Counted from the first letter of the stretch, positions 1-7,675 are shown. The stretch is DNA of 26,078 nucleotides from JAGWJU01 sp035533295 (GCA_035533295.1 DATLUA010000085.1:1-26078), one strand, 5' to 3'. The notes: generated from the sequence alone by a model not told the origin. Numbers and translations: made by a program.

Positions 1-18
1 CCGGTATAGGCATTTCGT

Positions 19-38
19 ATATTGCGCATGCGGAATAT
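19..38. promoter_or_regulatory. Operator-like palindrome over the -35 of the HicAB-like module
   Basis: Twenty bases centred on GCATGC form an inverted repeat with 9 of 10 arm pairs matching (ATATT-GCGCA / TGCGG-AATAT). It covers the whole -35 hexamer and part of the spacer. Type II toxin-antitoxin modules commonly autoregulate through such sites. Here the antitoxin is short and shows no clear DNA-binding domain, so who binds the site is open. Confidence 0.45.
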
Positions 39-50
39 CCCTGTTATAAT
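22..50 (+). promoter_or_regulatory. Sigma70-type promoter of the HicAB-like module
   Basis: TTGCGC (22-27) and a perfect TATAAT (45-50) are separated by 17 bp, and the antitoxin ATG follows 18 nt after the -10 with a purine-rich GAGGGAAGG ribosome binding site (57-65). The -10 and spacing are consensus and the -35 matches 3 of 6. The -35 lies inside a palindrome, which suggests repression. Confidence 0.6.
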
Positions 51-68
51 TCCAACGAGGGAAGGATC

Positions 69-290
69 ATGGAAAAACCGGCGGAAGAGTTGGTCTTTGT
101 CGTAGAGGAAGCTCCCGAAGGCGGCTATATCGCCAAAGCCATCGGGGAGAGCCTCGTCACGGAAGCGGACGATCTCGAAGCCCTGCGCCGAGAGGTCGCC
201 GACGCCGCGCACTGTCACTTCGGAGATCGGCTCGATCGCCCCAAACTCATCCGTCTGCACATGGTCAAAGACGAACTGTTTGCTTTATGA
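69..290 (+). CDS. HicB-like antitoxin of a type II toxin-antitoxin module
   Basis: This 73-residue protein is expected to neutralise the HicA-type RNase encoded immediately downstream. It has the compact HicB partial RNase-H-like fold pattern: FVVEEAPEGGYIAKAIGES (residues 9-27), then an acidic helix (EADDLEALRREVADAAHCHF) and a final strand (LIRLHMVKDELFAL). Members of this short family are often mislabelled as 2-oxoisovalerate dehydrogenase subunits but occur paired with HicA-like toxins. There is no C-terminal HTH or ribbon-helix-helix, unlike longer HicB proteins. The ATG has a GAGGGAAGG ribosome binding site and a consensus promoter. Its stop overlaps the toxin ATG (ATGA at 287-290), which implies translational coupling. 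The family call rests on recalled sequence pattern and on the neighbour. Confidence 0.75.
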   Translation: MEKPAEELVFVVEEAPEGGYIAKAIGESLVTEADDLEALRREVADAAHCHFGDRLDRPKLIRLHMVKDELFAL

Positions 291-528
291 GGCTCCCCCG
301 AGACATCGGGGGAAACGAACTGGCCGCCCTGCTTCCGCGATACGGCTGCGGCGTTACTCGGCAAACGGGAAGTCACCTCCGGCTGACCACTCGGACGGGA
401 GGCGAACATCATCTCACCATTCCCGCCCACGCCGCTCTTCGAATCGCACGCTGAGCGCAATCCTAACCGAAGTCGCGTCGCATCTCAAACAGGAAAAAAG
501 CGAGATTATAAAAACGCTTTGGCGCTAA
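287..528 (+). pseudogene. HicA-like mRNA interferase toxin, interrupted by a one-base frameshift
   Basis: Reading from the ATG at 287 gives a HicA double-stranded-RNA-binding-like toxin: MRLPRDIGGNELAALLPRYG, then RQTGSHLRL (the family's G-S-H catalytic-histidine motif), then HHLTIPAHAALRI. It then stops at TGA 452-454 after 55 residues. The missing C-terminus (TLSAILTEVASHL, then KQEKSEIIKTLWR) is present in the +2-shifted frame up to TAA 526-528. Joining the frames needs one extra base near 446, which would restore the family's usual Ile-Gly-Thr-Leu junction and give about 80 residues, the normal HicA length. The toxin is therefore either inactivated or split by a sequencing or assembly error. 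The upstream antitoxin is intact, the expected state for tolerated toxin loss. Confidence 0.75.
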
Positions 529-596
529 AAAAAGGAACTCCGCCATAAAAACCCCCGAGGAACAAAAGCGCGCCAAGGCGCTTCTCTTGCGGCGTC

Positions 597-626
597 TTGA
601 ACGCCCGGGCTCTGATTTGTTCTAAT
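597..626 (+). promoter_or_regulatory. Probable promoter of the glutamine amidotransferase gene
   Basis: TTGAAC (597-602) and TCTAAT (621-626) are separated by 18 bp, matching consensus at 4 of 6 and 5 of 6 positions. The start codon is only 10 nt beyond the -10, so the transcript would have almost no leader. No ribosome binding site is visible. Confidence 0.4.
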
Positions 627-636
627 TTTTCTGGTC

Positions 637-1485
637 ATGTGTCGGCTCTTCGCGCAAGTCTCGTCGTCTCCGGCTTCCGCCGTTGAACACCTGCTGGACT
701 CGGAGCGCTCGCTCTTCAAGCAGGGCGGCGCCGATCCCAAGAATCTCCAAAAAGACGGCTGGGGCATCGGGCATTTTGCCGCCTCGGGCCGGGCCGTCAT
801 CGAAAAAAACCCGAAGCCCGTTTTCAAGGATCGGCCCGCCTTCGCGCGCGCGGCCGGGCGGGCGCGGGCCAGAATCGTGGTCGGCCACCTCCGTGCCGCC
901 TCCAACCCCCGCGGGATTGCCGCCAAGAAGCTCATCAGCAAGGCCAACACCCAGCCGTACACGGACGGCCGCTGGATTTTCGCCCACAACGGGACCCTGC
1001 AAATTCCGGACGAGGTCGCGCGCGAGCTGGGGCCGCTGGCCCGCAACATCCGCTCCTTGAACGACAGCGAGGTCTATTTTTGGCAGTTCATGAAGTTCTT
1101 GAAGAAAACCGGCGGCCCCGCCGCGGCCTTCAAGGCCTGCATCGCGGAGGACTGGCGGCTGTGGGCCAAATGCCGCAAGCGCCATCCGGACAAACAAGCC
1201 CCTTACACCAGCCTCAATGCCGTCGCGGCCGACGCCCGCGGCGCGCATGTCTTGTGCCATGCCTCCAAGCCCAGCCCTTCTCGCGGCGTCTGCAACCCGG
1301 CCCAGCCCTGGTACGTCATGAGCCACGCCCGGCGCGAGGGGAAATTCCTCATCGGCAGCGAAAACCTGGACGGCGGCCGCTGGACGCGGTTCAAGCCCTC
1401 CGAAATATTGTCCGTTGAAATCCGCAATGGAGAACTAAAAACCGCCCGCCAAAAAGTTTCTTTGCCGTCATGGGTGAAAAAATAA
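637..1485 (+). CDS. Class II glutamine amidotransferase (YafJ/EgtC-like)
   Basis: The 282-residue protein begins Met-Cys-Arg-Leu-Phe, placing the N-terminal nucleophile Cys2 of class II (Ntn) glutamine amidotransferases directly after the initiator Met. Other family landmarks are DGWGIGHF (residues 40-47), VVGHLRAAS (81-89, substrate-holding Arg), FAHNGTL (115-121, oxyanion-hole Asn-Gly) and NDSE (142-145). The length and motif order match the stand-alone YafJ/EgtC-type amidotransferases that hydrolyse glutamine or gamma-glutamyl amides. The real substrate cannot be told from sequence. The start is fixed by Cys2. There is no Shine-Dalgarno sequence, and a promoter-like -10 ends 10 nt upstream. 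The next gene starts 7 nt after the stop, so the two are probably cotranscribed. Confidence 0.85.
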   Translation: MCRLFAQVSSSPASAVEHLLDSERSLFKQGGADPKNLQKDGWGIGHFAASGRAVIEKNPKPVFKDRPAFARAAGRARARIVVGHLRAASNPRGIAAKKLISKANTQPYTDGRWIFAHNGTLQIPDEVARELGPLARNIRSLNDSEVYFWQFMKFLKKTGGPAAAFKACIAEDWRLWAKCRKRHPDKQAPYTSLNAVAADARGAHVLCHASKPSPSRGVCNPAQPWYVMSHARREGKFLIGSENLDGGRWTRFKPSEILSVEIRNGELKTARQKVSLPSWVKK

Positions 1486-1492
1486 AACCAAC

Positions 1493-2098
1493 ATGAAATA
1501 CGCCCTCCTCGTCATCGCCCTGGCCGTCGCCAGCTTCTTCGCCTATCAGGAAATGAAGCCGGCGCCGCCGCCGCCGCCCGCGCCGGTCATCCCGGCCGTC
1601 CCGCCCTGCATCGTGGACAACGCCAATCTGGCCAAGGTCATCCACGCCGCGGACGACGACAACAAGGACGTCCGCTGGCAATCCCTGGAATTCTTGGACG
1701 CGAATTGGTGCGACACGCAGGCGCAGCAAGTCATCTTCAAGAAGCTCAACAAGGACGACTCGCCCGAAATCCGCGGCGACATCGCGGAGAAAATCCTGGC
1801 CGCCCACAAAGGCCACGGCGTGTCCCAGAACCTGATTTGGGCGCTGCGCGATCCCGACGCGAGCGTCCGGGTCGCGGTCCTAAAGGCTCTCGCGCAGGTC
1901 GGCGATTATTCCACCGCGCCCAACGTCACCACGGCCTTGAACGACCCGGACGAAACCGTCCGGCTCCAGGCCCTTAAAACTTTAACCACGCTCCAAAATC
2001 TGGAAAAAGAGCAAATCGAGGCCGAGCAGGAAGCGGCCAAGCAAAAAGCCGCGGAAGCGGCGCAAAAGAAGCAGGAGCTCGGCGCCGGCCTGTGGTAG
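1493..2098 (+). CDS. Membrane-anchored HEAT-repeat protein
   Basis: The 201-residue protein has an N-terminal hydrophobic segment (about residues 3-17) followed by a proline-rich linker (MKPAPPPPPAPVIPAVPP, about 21-38), so it is probably anchored in the inner membrane with the rest in the periplasm. Residues about 45-165 form tandem helical HEAT-like units, seen as the recurring D-x-(N/D)-x-x-VR-x-x-(A/S)L pattern (NKDVRWQSLEFL, DASVRVAVLKAL, DETVRLQALKTL). The C-terminus (about 168-195) is a highly charged Glu/Lys/Ala/Gln coiled coil. HEAT repeats act as protein-protein scaffolds and no catalytic motif is seen. It sits directly before the MoxR-Bat operon (23 nt to the MoxR start), so it could be an accessory to that complex; this is inference. 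Confidence 0.75.
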   Translation: MKYALLVIALAVASFFAYQEMKPAPPPPPAPVIPAVPPCIVDNANLAKVIHAADDDNKDVRWQSLEFLDANWCDTQAQQVIFKKLNKDDSPEIRGDIAEKILAAHKGHGVSQNLIWALRDPDASVRVAVLKALAQVGDYSTAPNVTTALNDPDETVRLQALKTLTTLQNLEKEQIEAEQEAAKQKAAEAAQKKQELGAGLW

Positions 2099-2121
2099 GA
2101 AACCGCAAGGAGGATGTTATC

Positions 2122-3114
2122 ATGGCTCAGTTAGGAATCGCTGAAATCAACCAGAAAGTCTCGCAGGAAAGCCGCTTCGTCGCGGCCTTGAAGCGCGAGA
2201 TGGCGCGCGTCATCGTGGGGCAGGAGGAAACCGTCGAACGGCTGCTCATCGGGCTTTTGGCCAACGGGCATATCCTCTTGGAAGGCGTGCCCGGCCTGGC
2301 CAAAACTCTCGCCGTCAAAACCCTGGCGCAGGCCGTCGAGGCGAGCTTCTCCCGCATTCAATTCACTCCGGATCTGCTGCCCGCGGATTTGACCGGCACG
2401 CTCATCTTCAACCCCAAAACCTCGGACTTCCTGCCGCGCAAGGGCCCGGTGTTCGCCAACCTCGTGCTGGCGGACGAAATCAACCGCGCGCCGGCCAAGG
2501 TCCAAAGCGCGCTCCTGGAAGCCATGCAGGAAAAGCGGGTCACCATCGGCAACGAAACCTATCCGCTGCCCGATCCGTTCCTCGTGCTCGCGACCCAGAA
2601 TCCCATCGAGCAGGAGGGAACCTATCCCCTGCCGGAAGCCCAAGTGGACCGCTTCATGCTCAAAATAAAAGTGGGATACCCGTCCAAATCCGAGGAGAAA
2701 AGCATCCTGGAAAGAATGACTTCCCTGGAGACGCCCAAGCCTGAAAAGGCCGCGACGGTCGCCGACATCGTCTCAGCGCGAAAAACCGCGGCCGAAATCT
2801 ACGTGGATGAGAAAATCAAGAACTACATCCTGGATCTGGTTTTCGCGACCAGGGACCCCAAGAGCTACCGCATGGAGGCGCACAAATCCCACATCGCCTA
2901 CGGAGCCAGCCCGCGCGCGACCATCTTCCTGGCCCAAGCGGCCAAGGCCTACGCGTTCTTGAACGGCCGCGGCTACGTGACCCCGGAGGACGTCAAGTCC
3001 GTCGGCCCCGACGTCCTGCGCCACCGCATCATGGTCAGCTACGAGGCCGAAGCGGAGAACGTGACCTCCGAAACCATCATCCGCTCCTTGTTCGAAGCCG
3101 TGGAGGTTCCCTAA
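2122..3114 (+). CDS. MoxR-family AAA+ ATPase
   Basis: This 330-residue MoxR AAA+ ATPase is a cytosolic chaperone thought to remodel or activate VWA-domain proteins encoded next to it. Visible motifs are Walker A GVPGLAKT (residues 55-62), Walker B LVLADE (114-119), the MoxR-typical NRAPAKVQSALLEAMQE, sensor-1 Asn in LATQNP (about 150), and QEGTYPLPEAQVDRF. A lid region follows (ATIFLAQAAKAYAFLNGRGYVTPEDV). I chose ATG 2122 over an upstream in-frame GTG (2092). It has a full AAGGAGG (2107-2113) at 8-nt spacing, and the GTG would overlap the HEAT gene. It heads the DUF58-Bat operon, the classic MoxR context. Confidence 0.93.
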   Translation: MAQLGIAEINQKVSQESRFVAALKREMARVIVGQEETVERLLIGLLANGHILLEGVPGLAKTLAVKTLAQAVEASFSRIQFTPDLLPADLTGTLIFNPKTSDFLPRKGPVFANLVLADEINRAPAKVQSALLEAMQEKRVTIGNETYPLPDPFLVLATQNPIEQEGTYPLPEAQVDRFMLKIKVGYPSKSEEKSILERMTSLETPKPEKAATVADIVSARKTAAEIYVDEKIKNYILDLVFATRDPKSYRMEAHKSHIAYGASPRATIFLAQAAKAYAFLNGRGYVTPEDVKSVGPDVLRHRIMVSYEAEAENVTSETIIRSLFEAVEVP

Positions 3115-3135
3115 GCGGGAAGGGGCCGCCAAGCC

Positions 3136-4020
3136 GTGATCGCTCCAGAAATCCTCGCCAAAGTCCGGCGGATTGAAATCCTGACCGGGCGCTTGGTCTC
3201 GGAAACATTCGCCGGAGAATACCTCAGCGTCTTCAAGGGGCGCGGCATGGAATTCGCCGAGGTGCGCGAATACGCGCCGGGCGACGACGTCCGCTCCATC
3301 GATTGGAACGTGACCGCGCGCACGGGCCGGCTGCATATCCGGCGCTACTCCGAGGAGCGGGAGCTGACCGCCGTGGTGGCCTGCGATCTGTCGGGCTCCC
3401 AGTTCTTCGGCAGCGGCCAGAACCTTAAGAAGGAAATCGCCGCGGAGCTCTCGGCCATCCTCGCCTTCTCGGCCCTGCAGAACAACGACAAGGTCGGGCT
3501 TTTCCTCTTCACCGATTCCGTCGAGGAATACGTGCCGCCCAAAAAAGGCCGCACGCACGTCCTGCATCTTATCCGCGACGTGCTGGCCTACCAGCCGCGC
3601 GCCGCGGGAACAAAAATCGCCGCGGCCTTGGACACGGTCAACCGCGTGCTTAAAAGGCGCTCCATCCTTTTTCTGATCTCGGATTTCAGGGACGAGGGCT
3701 TCGAGAAATCCCTGCGCTTGGCCGCGCTCAAGCACGACGTCATCCCCGTTCTCATCTCCGATCCGCGCGAGACGGCCATTCCGCAAGCGGGAGCTTTCCT
3801 GCGGGTTCAAGATCCGGAGTCGGGACGGCGCTTCCTCATCGACGCCTCCCAAAAATCCGGCCTACAGGCCTACCAAAACAAAGAACGGGAGCGCCTCGCG
3901 CGCCTTTCCTCTATTTTCAGCCGGTGCGGCCTGGACCCCATCCGAATCAACACCGACGCGTCCTACATCGACCCCGTGGCGCGCTTCTTCCGCCGCCGGG
4001 CCAAGAGGCTGCGGCGATGA
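3136..4020 (+). CDS. DUF58 domain protein of the MoxR-Bat operon
   Basis: The 294-residue protein carries the DUF58 signature: FAEVREYAPGDDVRSIDWN (about residues 40-58), then TARTGRLHIRRYSEERE, followed by a VWA-like fold with the partial MIDAS motif DLSGS (84-88). DUF58 proteins almost always follow MoxR and are presumed partners or clients of the ATPase; their biochemical role is not established. The C-terminal part (FLISDFRDEGFEKSLRLAAL) fits the VWA fold. No membrane segment is seen, so it is probably cytosolic. The start is GTG 3136 behind a GGGAAGGGG stretch. The stop overlaps the next ATG (ATGA at 4017-4020), indicating translational coupling. Confidence 0.88.
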   Translation: MIAPEILAKVRRIEILTGRLVSETFAGEYLSVFKGRGMEFAEVREYAPGDDVRSIDWNVTARTGRLHIRRYSEERELTAVVACDLSGSQFFGSGQNLKKEIAAELSAILAFSALQNNDKVGLFLFTDSVEEYVPPKKGRTHVLHLIRDVLAYQPRAAGTKIAAALDTVNRVLKRRSILFLISDFRDEGFEKSLRLAALKHDVIPVLISDPRETAIPQAGAFLRVQDPESGRRFLIDASQKSGLQAYQNKERERLARLSSIFSRCGLDPIRINTDASYIDPVARFFRRRAKRLRR

Positions 4021-4958
4021 TAACGGCTCTAGCACTTTTATGCGCGCTCGGCCGCCCTGCCGCGGCGGCGCCCGCGGCGCAAAACGCGCGCTGGAACGTC
4101 AACGCGTCCACCGCGGAGGCGGAGTTGGGCGTGCCCTACGCCCTTGCCGGAACGGTGACTTCCGATTCCCCAAAAGACTTGGCGTTCGTGGTTTCCGCGT
4201 CAACCAGCGAATCCTACGCCGTGGCCGACGCCCGTTTTGGAAAAACCATTCTTCAAAACGGGGAGCGCCTTCAGCCCTTCTCCGCTGAGATACTGCCTTT
4301 GGCCGTGGGGAAAATCTCCGTTTCGCTCGCCTGCGCGCCGGCGGGCGCGCCCGCAACCGCGCGGTTTGCAAGCCCGCCGATTTTGATTGATGTCGCCGCG
4401 CCGACATTGCCCCAGAACGCGGAACCCAGAGATATCAAGGCGCCCCGGTCTGCCGGGCCGCCGCTTTGGCCGTGGCTCGTTTTGGCCGCCGTTCTCGCCA
4501 CGGGCTACGCGCTTTACCGCGCATTTTCCAAAAAGAACGCCGCCGACCCGAAAAATGATCGGCCGGTCGATTCGCGGCCTCCGGAAGTCATCGCGGAATC
4601 GGATTTGAACGCCCTGCAGAAATCCGGATTATGGGAGCTTGGCCGGCATAAGGATTTTTACAGCGCGCTCACCGACATCTTGAAACGTTATATCGAGCGG
4701 CGTTTCGGCTTCGCGGCGCCGCGGATGACCACCGTGGAAATTTTCCGCGCCCTGCGCCGAGCCGATTTGGATCGTGGGATTCTGGGGAAGCTCAAAGAAG
4801 TGTCGGATCGCGCCGATCTCGTCAAGTTCGCAAAAATTCCTCCCGGCGCGGACTGGGGGCCCTCCGACGTCGTCTCGGCCATTGAAATCGTCCGGGGCAC
4901 GACGCCGCAGCCTCCCGAGCCGAGCGCGCCGGGCCAGGAAACAAGGACCGCGGCATGA
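4017..4958 (+). CDS. Bat-operon membrane protein with periplasmic Ig-like region and cytoplasmic DUF4381-like tail
   Basis: The 313-residue protein has an N-terminal signal peptide (ITALALLCALGRPAAAA, cut near residue 19). A beta-rich extracytoplasmic domain follows (about 25-130, resembling the small Ig-like modules of BatD), then one transmembrane helix (PLWPWLVLAAVLATGYALYRAF, about 143-164). The cytoplasmic helical region (about 195-290) contains the pattern ALTDILKRYIERRFG, then MTTVEIFRAL, and DRADLVKFAKIPP. That C-terminal pattern recurs in membrane proteins between DUF58 and BatA genes in other diderms, where it is annotated as hypothetical or DUF4381-like. No catalytic residues are recognisable. 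Both ends overlap neighbours by ATGA, so it is translationally integrated into the operon. The role is probably structural, linking cytoplasmic MoxR/DUF58 to periplasmic Bat proteins; that is inference. Confidence 0.75.
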   Translation: MITALALLCALGRPAAAAPAAQNARWNVNASTAEAELGVPYALAGTVTSDSPKDLAFVVSASTSESYAVADARFGKTILQNGERLQPFSAEILPLAVGKISVSLACAPAGAPATARFASPPILIDVAAPTLPQNAEPRDIKAPRSAGPPLWPWLVLAAVLATGYALYRAFSKKNAADPKNDRPVDSRPPEVIAESDLNALQKSGLWELGRHKDFYSALTDILKRYIERRFGFAAPRMTTVEIFRALRRADLDRGILGKLKEVSDRADLVKFAKIPPGADWGPSDVVSAIEIVRGTTPQPPEPSAPGQETRTAA

Positions 4959-5944
4959 GCCTGGGCGCGCCGTTTTTCCTCCTGCTCCTCGCGCTCGCGG
5001 CCGCGGCGGCATGGCTTTATTTTGGCTCGCGCGGCTCGCAGGAAGCCAACTGGCCTCTCCCTGAAAACGCCGCTTTGGCCGACGCTAAACCGTCGCTCAA
5101 AGCCCGCGCCGCCGCTTTTTACTCGCCCGCGCTCATCCTCGCCGCCCTTGTCCTCATCATCGCGGCCCTGGCCCGCCCCCAGAAAATCCTGGAACGCCTG
5201 CGCGGCTCGGGAGAAGGCATCGACATCATGCTGGCGATGGACACCTCCACGTCGATGAGCGCCATCGACTTGTCGCCGTCGCGCATCCAGGCGGCCAAGG
5301 CGGCGGCCTTGAGCTTCATCGCGCGCCGCACCTCGGACTTGATCGGCGCCATCCAGTTCGGAGGAGCCCCGGAGCTGGTCTGCCCGCTGACCTCGGACTA
5401 CTCCGCCTTGGACTCGCAGATCTCCGCGCTCTATCCCGGCATGACCGGCGCGGACGGCACCGCCATCGGCGACGGCATCGTCTCGGCGCTCAATCACTTG
5501 AAGGCCGGCGCCGCGAAAAGCAAAATCATCATCTTGATGACGGACGGGCGCAGCAACACCGGCCTCATCGATCCGATCACCGCGGCCAAGGTCGCCGCGA
5601 CCGAAGGGGTGAAAGTCTACACCATCGGGTGCGCCAAGCACGGCAACGCCTTGGCTCCCGTCCAAACCCCGAACGGAACCGTGATGGCCACCGTTCCCGA
5701 CGATCTCGACGACGCCCTGCTGACCCAGATCGCGGACCTGACGGGGGGGCGCTATTTCCGCGTCTCCGATTCGCAGAGCCTCAAGGAAATTTACGGAACC
5801 ATCGACAAGCTGGAAAAATCCAAGACCAGCCGGCCACCGGAAATCATCAAGTCCGATCTCTATCGATATCCGGCGGCGTTGGCCGCGATTTTACTGATTC
5901 TAGAAGCCGTTCTGGGCGGCACGTTCTTCTTGAGGTGGCCCTAA
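4955..5944 (+). CDS. batA: BatA-like VWA-domain membrane protein
   Basis: The 329-residue protein has two N-terminal membrane segments (about residues 5-23 and 57-73), a VWA domain (about 88-290) and a C-terminal membrane helix (about 305-325). This is the canonical BatA arrangement. The metal-ion-dependent adhesion site is complete: DTSTS (96-100), the threonine in GADGTAIGDG, and the aspartate in LMTDGRSN. The VWA domain is expected to bind Mg2+ and a protein partner, with MoxR as the likely regulator. Bat proteins were linked to aerotolerance in Bacteroides fragilis and to stress responses elsewhere, but their molecular task remains unclear. The start overlaps the previous stop (ATGA), and the next gene begins 4 nt after its stop. 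Confidence 0.9.
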   Translation: MSLGAPFFLLLLALAAAAAWLYFGSRGSQEANWPLPENAALADAKPSLKARAAAFYSPALILAALVLIIAALARPQKILERLRGSGEGIDIMLAMDTSTSMSAIDLSPSRIQAAKAAALSFIARRTSDLIGAIQFGGAPELVCPLTSDYSALDSQISALYPGMTGADGTAIGDGIVSALNHLKAGAAKSKIIILMTDGRSNTGLIDPITAAKVAATEGVKVYTIGCAKHGNALAPVQTPNGTVMATVPDDLDDALLTQIADLTGGRYFRVSDSQSLKEIYGTIDKLEKSKTSRPPEIIKSDLYRYPAALAAILLILEAVLGGTFFLRWP

Positions 5945-5948
5945 TATT

Positions 5949-7655
5949 ATGTGGAAAAATCCGGTCTGGCTGCTGTGGATGATTCCGGCGCTCGCCGCGA
6001 CGGCGCTCGCGGCTTGGGCGGCGAACAAGAGGCGCCGGCGCCTGGACGCCCTCCTGGGAACGCCCGAAACGCTGGGGCGCCTTATCCCTGAAAAAATATC
6101 CGCCCGGCGCACGTTGAAATTCGCGCTCGCAGCCTCGGCTCTGGCGCTCATTTTCGTCGCCTTGGCCGGGCCGCAGTGGGGCGTCCAATTGGTCGCCAGC
6201 AAATCCAGGACCCGCCAAATTCTCATCGCGGTGGACACGTCCCTCTCCATGTCCGCGCAGGACGTCTCGCCCTCGCGATTAAAAGCCGCCAAGCAGGATC
6301 TCTCGCTGCTTTTAGACGAGCTTTCCGGAAACCGCATCGGGCTCATGACCTTCTCGGGGGAGCCCGCCGTCATCTGCCCCATGACCCTCGACGGGGACGC
6401 CCTGCGCCAAGCCGCCGATTCCTTGTCCCCGGACATGCTGCCGGCGCCGGGCACGGCCCTCGGGCCGGCCATCGCCCGGGCCGCGCAAATTCTTCAGCAA
6501 TATCCCGGCGTCAAGTCCCTGGTCATCCTCAGCGACGGGGGGGATCATAAAAGCGACCCCCTGGCCGCGGCCAAGGCCGCCGCGCCGCTGGGCGTGCGCA
6601 TCTACTCCATTGGATTTGGGAGCGCGGAAGGCGCCCCCATTCCGCTCAGGGATTCTTCCGGAAATCTGACCGGCTATAAGAAGGACGGCAAAGGAAACAC
6701 CGTCATCACGCATCTGCATGAAGATGTCCTTTCCGACCTCGCGGCCGCGACCGGCGGAGCTTATTACCGCGCCAATTCTGACCAGAGCGAGGTTTCGGCC
6801 GTGGCCCAGCAAATCCTCAAAACGACCCAGGCGCAAAACGTTTCCACGTCCGCCAGCCATTACCGCAACCATTTCCAGTGGCCCTTGGCCCTGGCCTTCG
6901 TTCTTTTGCTGGCCGCCTTCCTCATTCCTGAAACCGGCGACTGGCTGGGAAAATCCAAGAAATCTGGAAAATCGGCGGTTTTCGGAGGCCTCATTCTGCT
7001 GCTTGTTTTTTCCGCCTCCGGCGCCCGCGCCGCGACGACCGATAGCGATCTGCGGGCCGGCAACAAGCTTTATGGAAAGGAGAGCTATCTCGACGCGCTC
7101 GACGACTATTCGGCGGCGGCGGCGAAAAGCCCCAACGACATCCGCCCCGTCTTTAACTCCGGGGACGCTTTGTTCCGCCTAGAAGACATGGACGAGGCCT
7201 CGCAGGCGTTTAAAGCCCTCACCGATTCGTCCGCGCCGCCCCGGGTGCGCTCCGCCGCCAGCTACAACTTGGGAGACATCGATTTCGTCCAAGGCAACTA
7301 TAAGGCGGCGGTCGGCGATTTTCGCAAAGCCGTGGTGCTGGACCCGTCCGACGCCGACGCGCGCTACAACCTGGCGGTGGCGCTGCGCGCGCTAAAAAAC
7401 CCGCCCAAGAAAAAAAACCAAAAACAAAATCAGCGGAATAAAAATAATCAAAATCCGCGAAATAAAAACAACCCGAAGCCGCAGGGCGGCGGACAAAACA
7501 ACCAGAACCAGCAGCCCAAGCCGAACCCGCAGAATCAAATTTCCCCGCAGGACGCCAAGCGCATCATGCAGGCGGTCGCGGAGCGCGAAAAGCCGATGAC
7601 GAACCAATTTAAGAAGCAGGCCAAGCAGCGAGCCCCCGGCGGCGAGGACTGGTGA
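5949..7655 (+). CDS. batB: BatB-BatC fusion: VWA domain plus TPR domain
   Basis: At 568 residues this is much longer than a normal BatB (about 320-350). Residues 1-330 are a full BatB: membrane segments 5-25 and 57-74, a VWA domain with MIDAS DTSLS (96-100), APGTALG and LSDGGDH, then a helix at 312-327. A second hydrophobic stretch (343-358) ends in SGARAATT, which looks like the signal peptide of a former separate BatC. TPR repeats follow (about 364-480: GNKLYGKESYLDALDDYSAA; YNLGDIDFVQGNYKAAVGDF). Next come a Lys/Asn/Gln/Pro-rich low-complexity linker (484-530) and a basic tail. Both BatB and BatC roles are thus on one chain. The ribosome binding site is GAGGTGG (5932-5938). A-rich codon use in the linker reflects its composition. 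Confidence 0.88.
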   Translation: MWKNPVWLLWMIPALAATALAAWAANKRRRRLDALLGTPETLGRLIPEKISARRTLKFALAASALALIFVALAGPQWGVQLVASKSRTRQILIAVDTSLSMSAQDVSPSRLKAAKQDLSLLLDELSGNRIGLMTFSGEPAVICPMTLDGDALRQAADSLSPDMLPAPGTALGPAIARAAQILQQYPGVKSLVILSDGGDHKSDPLAAAKAAAPLGVRIYSIGFGSAEGAPIPLRDSSGNLTGYKKDGKGNTVITHLHEDVLSDLAAATGGAYYRANSDQSEVSAVAQQILKTTQAQNVSTSASHYRNHFQWPLALAFVLLLAAFLIPETGDWLGKSKKSGKSAVFGGLILLLVFSASGARAATTDSDLRAGNKLYGKESYLDALDDYSAAAAKSPNDIRPVFNSGDALFRLEDMDEASQAFKALTDSSAPPRVRSAASYNLGDIDFVQGNYKAAVGDFRKAVVLDPSDADARYNLAVALRALKNPPKKKNQKQNQRNKNNQNPRNKNNPKPQGGGQNNQNQQPKPNPQNQISPQDAKRIMQAVAEREKPMTNQFKKQAKQRAPGGEDW

Positions 7656-7675
7656 GGGCGCGCGTTAGAAAAATA

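Noticed and set aside
287..528. Programmed ribosomal frameshifting to make full-length HicA
   Set aside because: There is no slippery heptamer or downstream pseudoknot at the junction (ATCGCACGCTGA); a simple indel explains it better.
556..590. Terminator between the HicA-like gene and the amidotransferase gene
   Set aside because: A 6-bp AAGCGC/GCGCTT hairpin exists (near 565-582) but no T-run follows, so it is not a convincing intrinsic terminator.
2092..2121. Upstream GTG start for the MoxR gene
   Set aside because: It would overlap the HEAT-repeat gene and lacks a ribosome binding site, whereas ATG 2122 has a full AAGGAGG at good spacing.
2773..3852. Long - strand open frame (359 codons) opposite MoxR and DUF58
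   Set aside because: It is the GC-rich shadow of two well-recognised + strand genes; its protein has no recognisable motif and no ribosome binding site.
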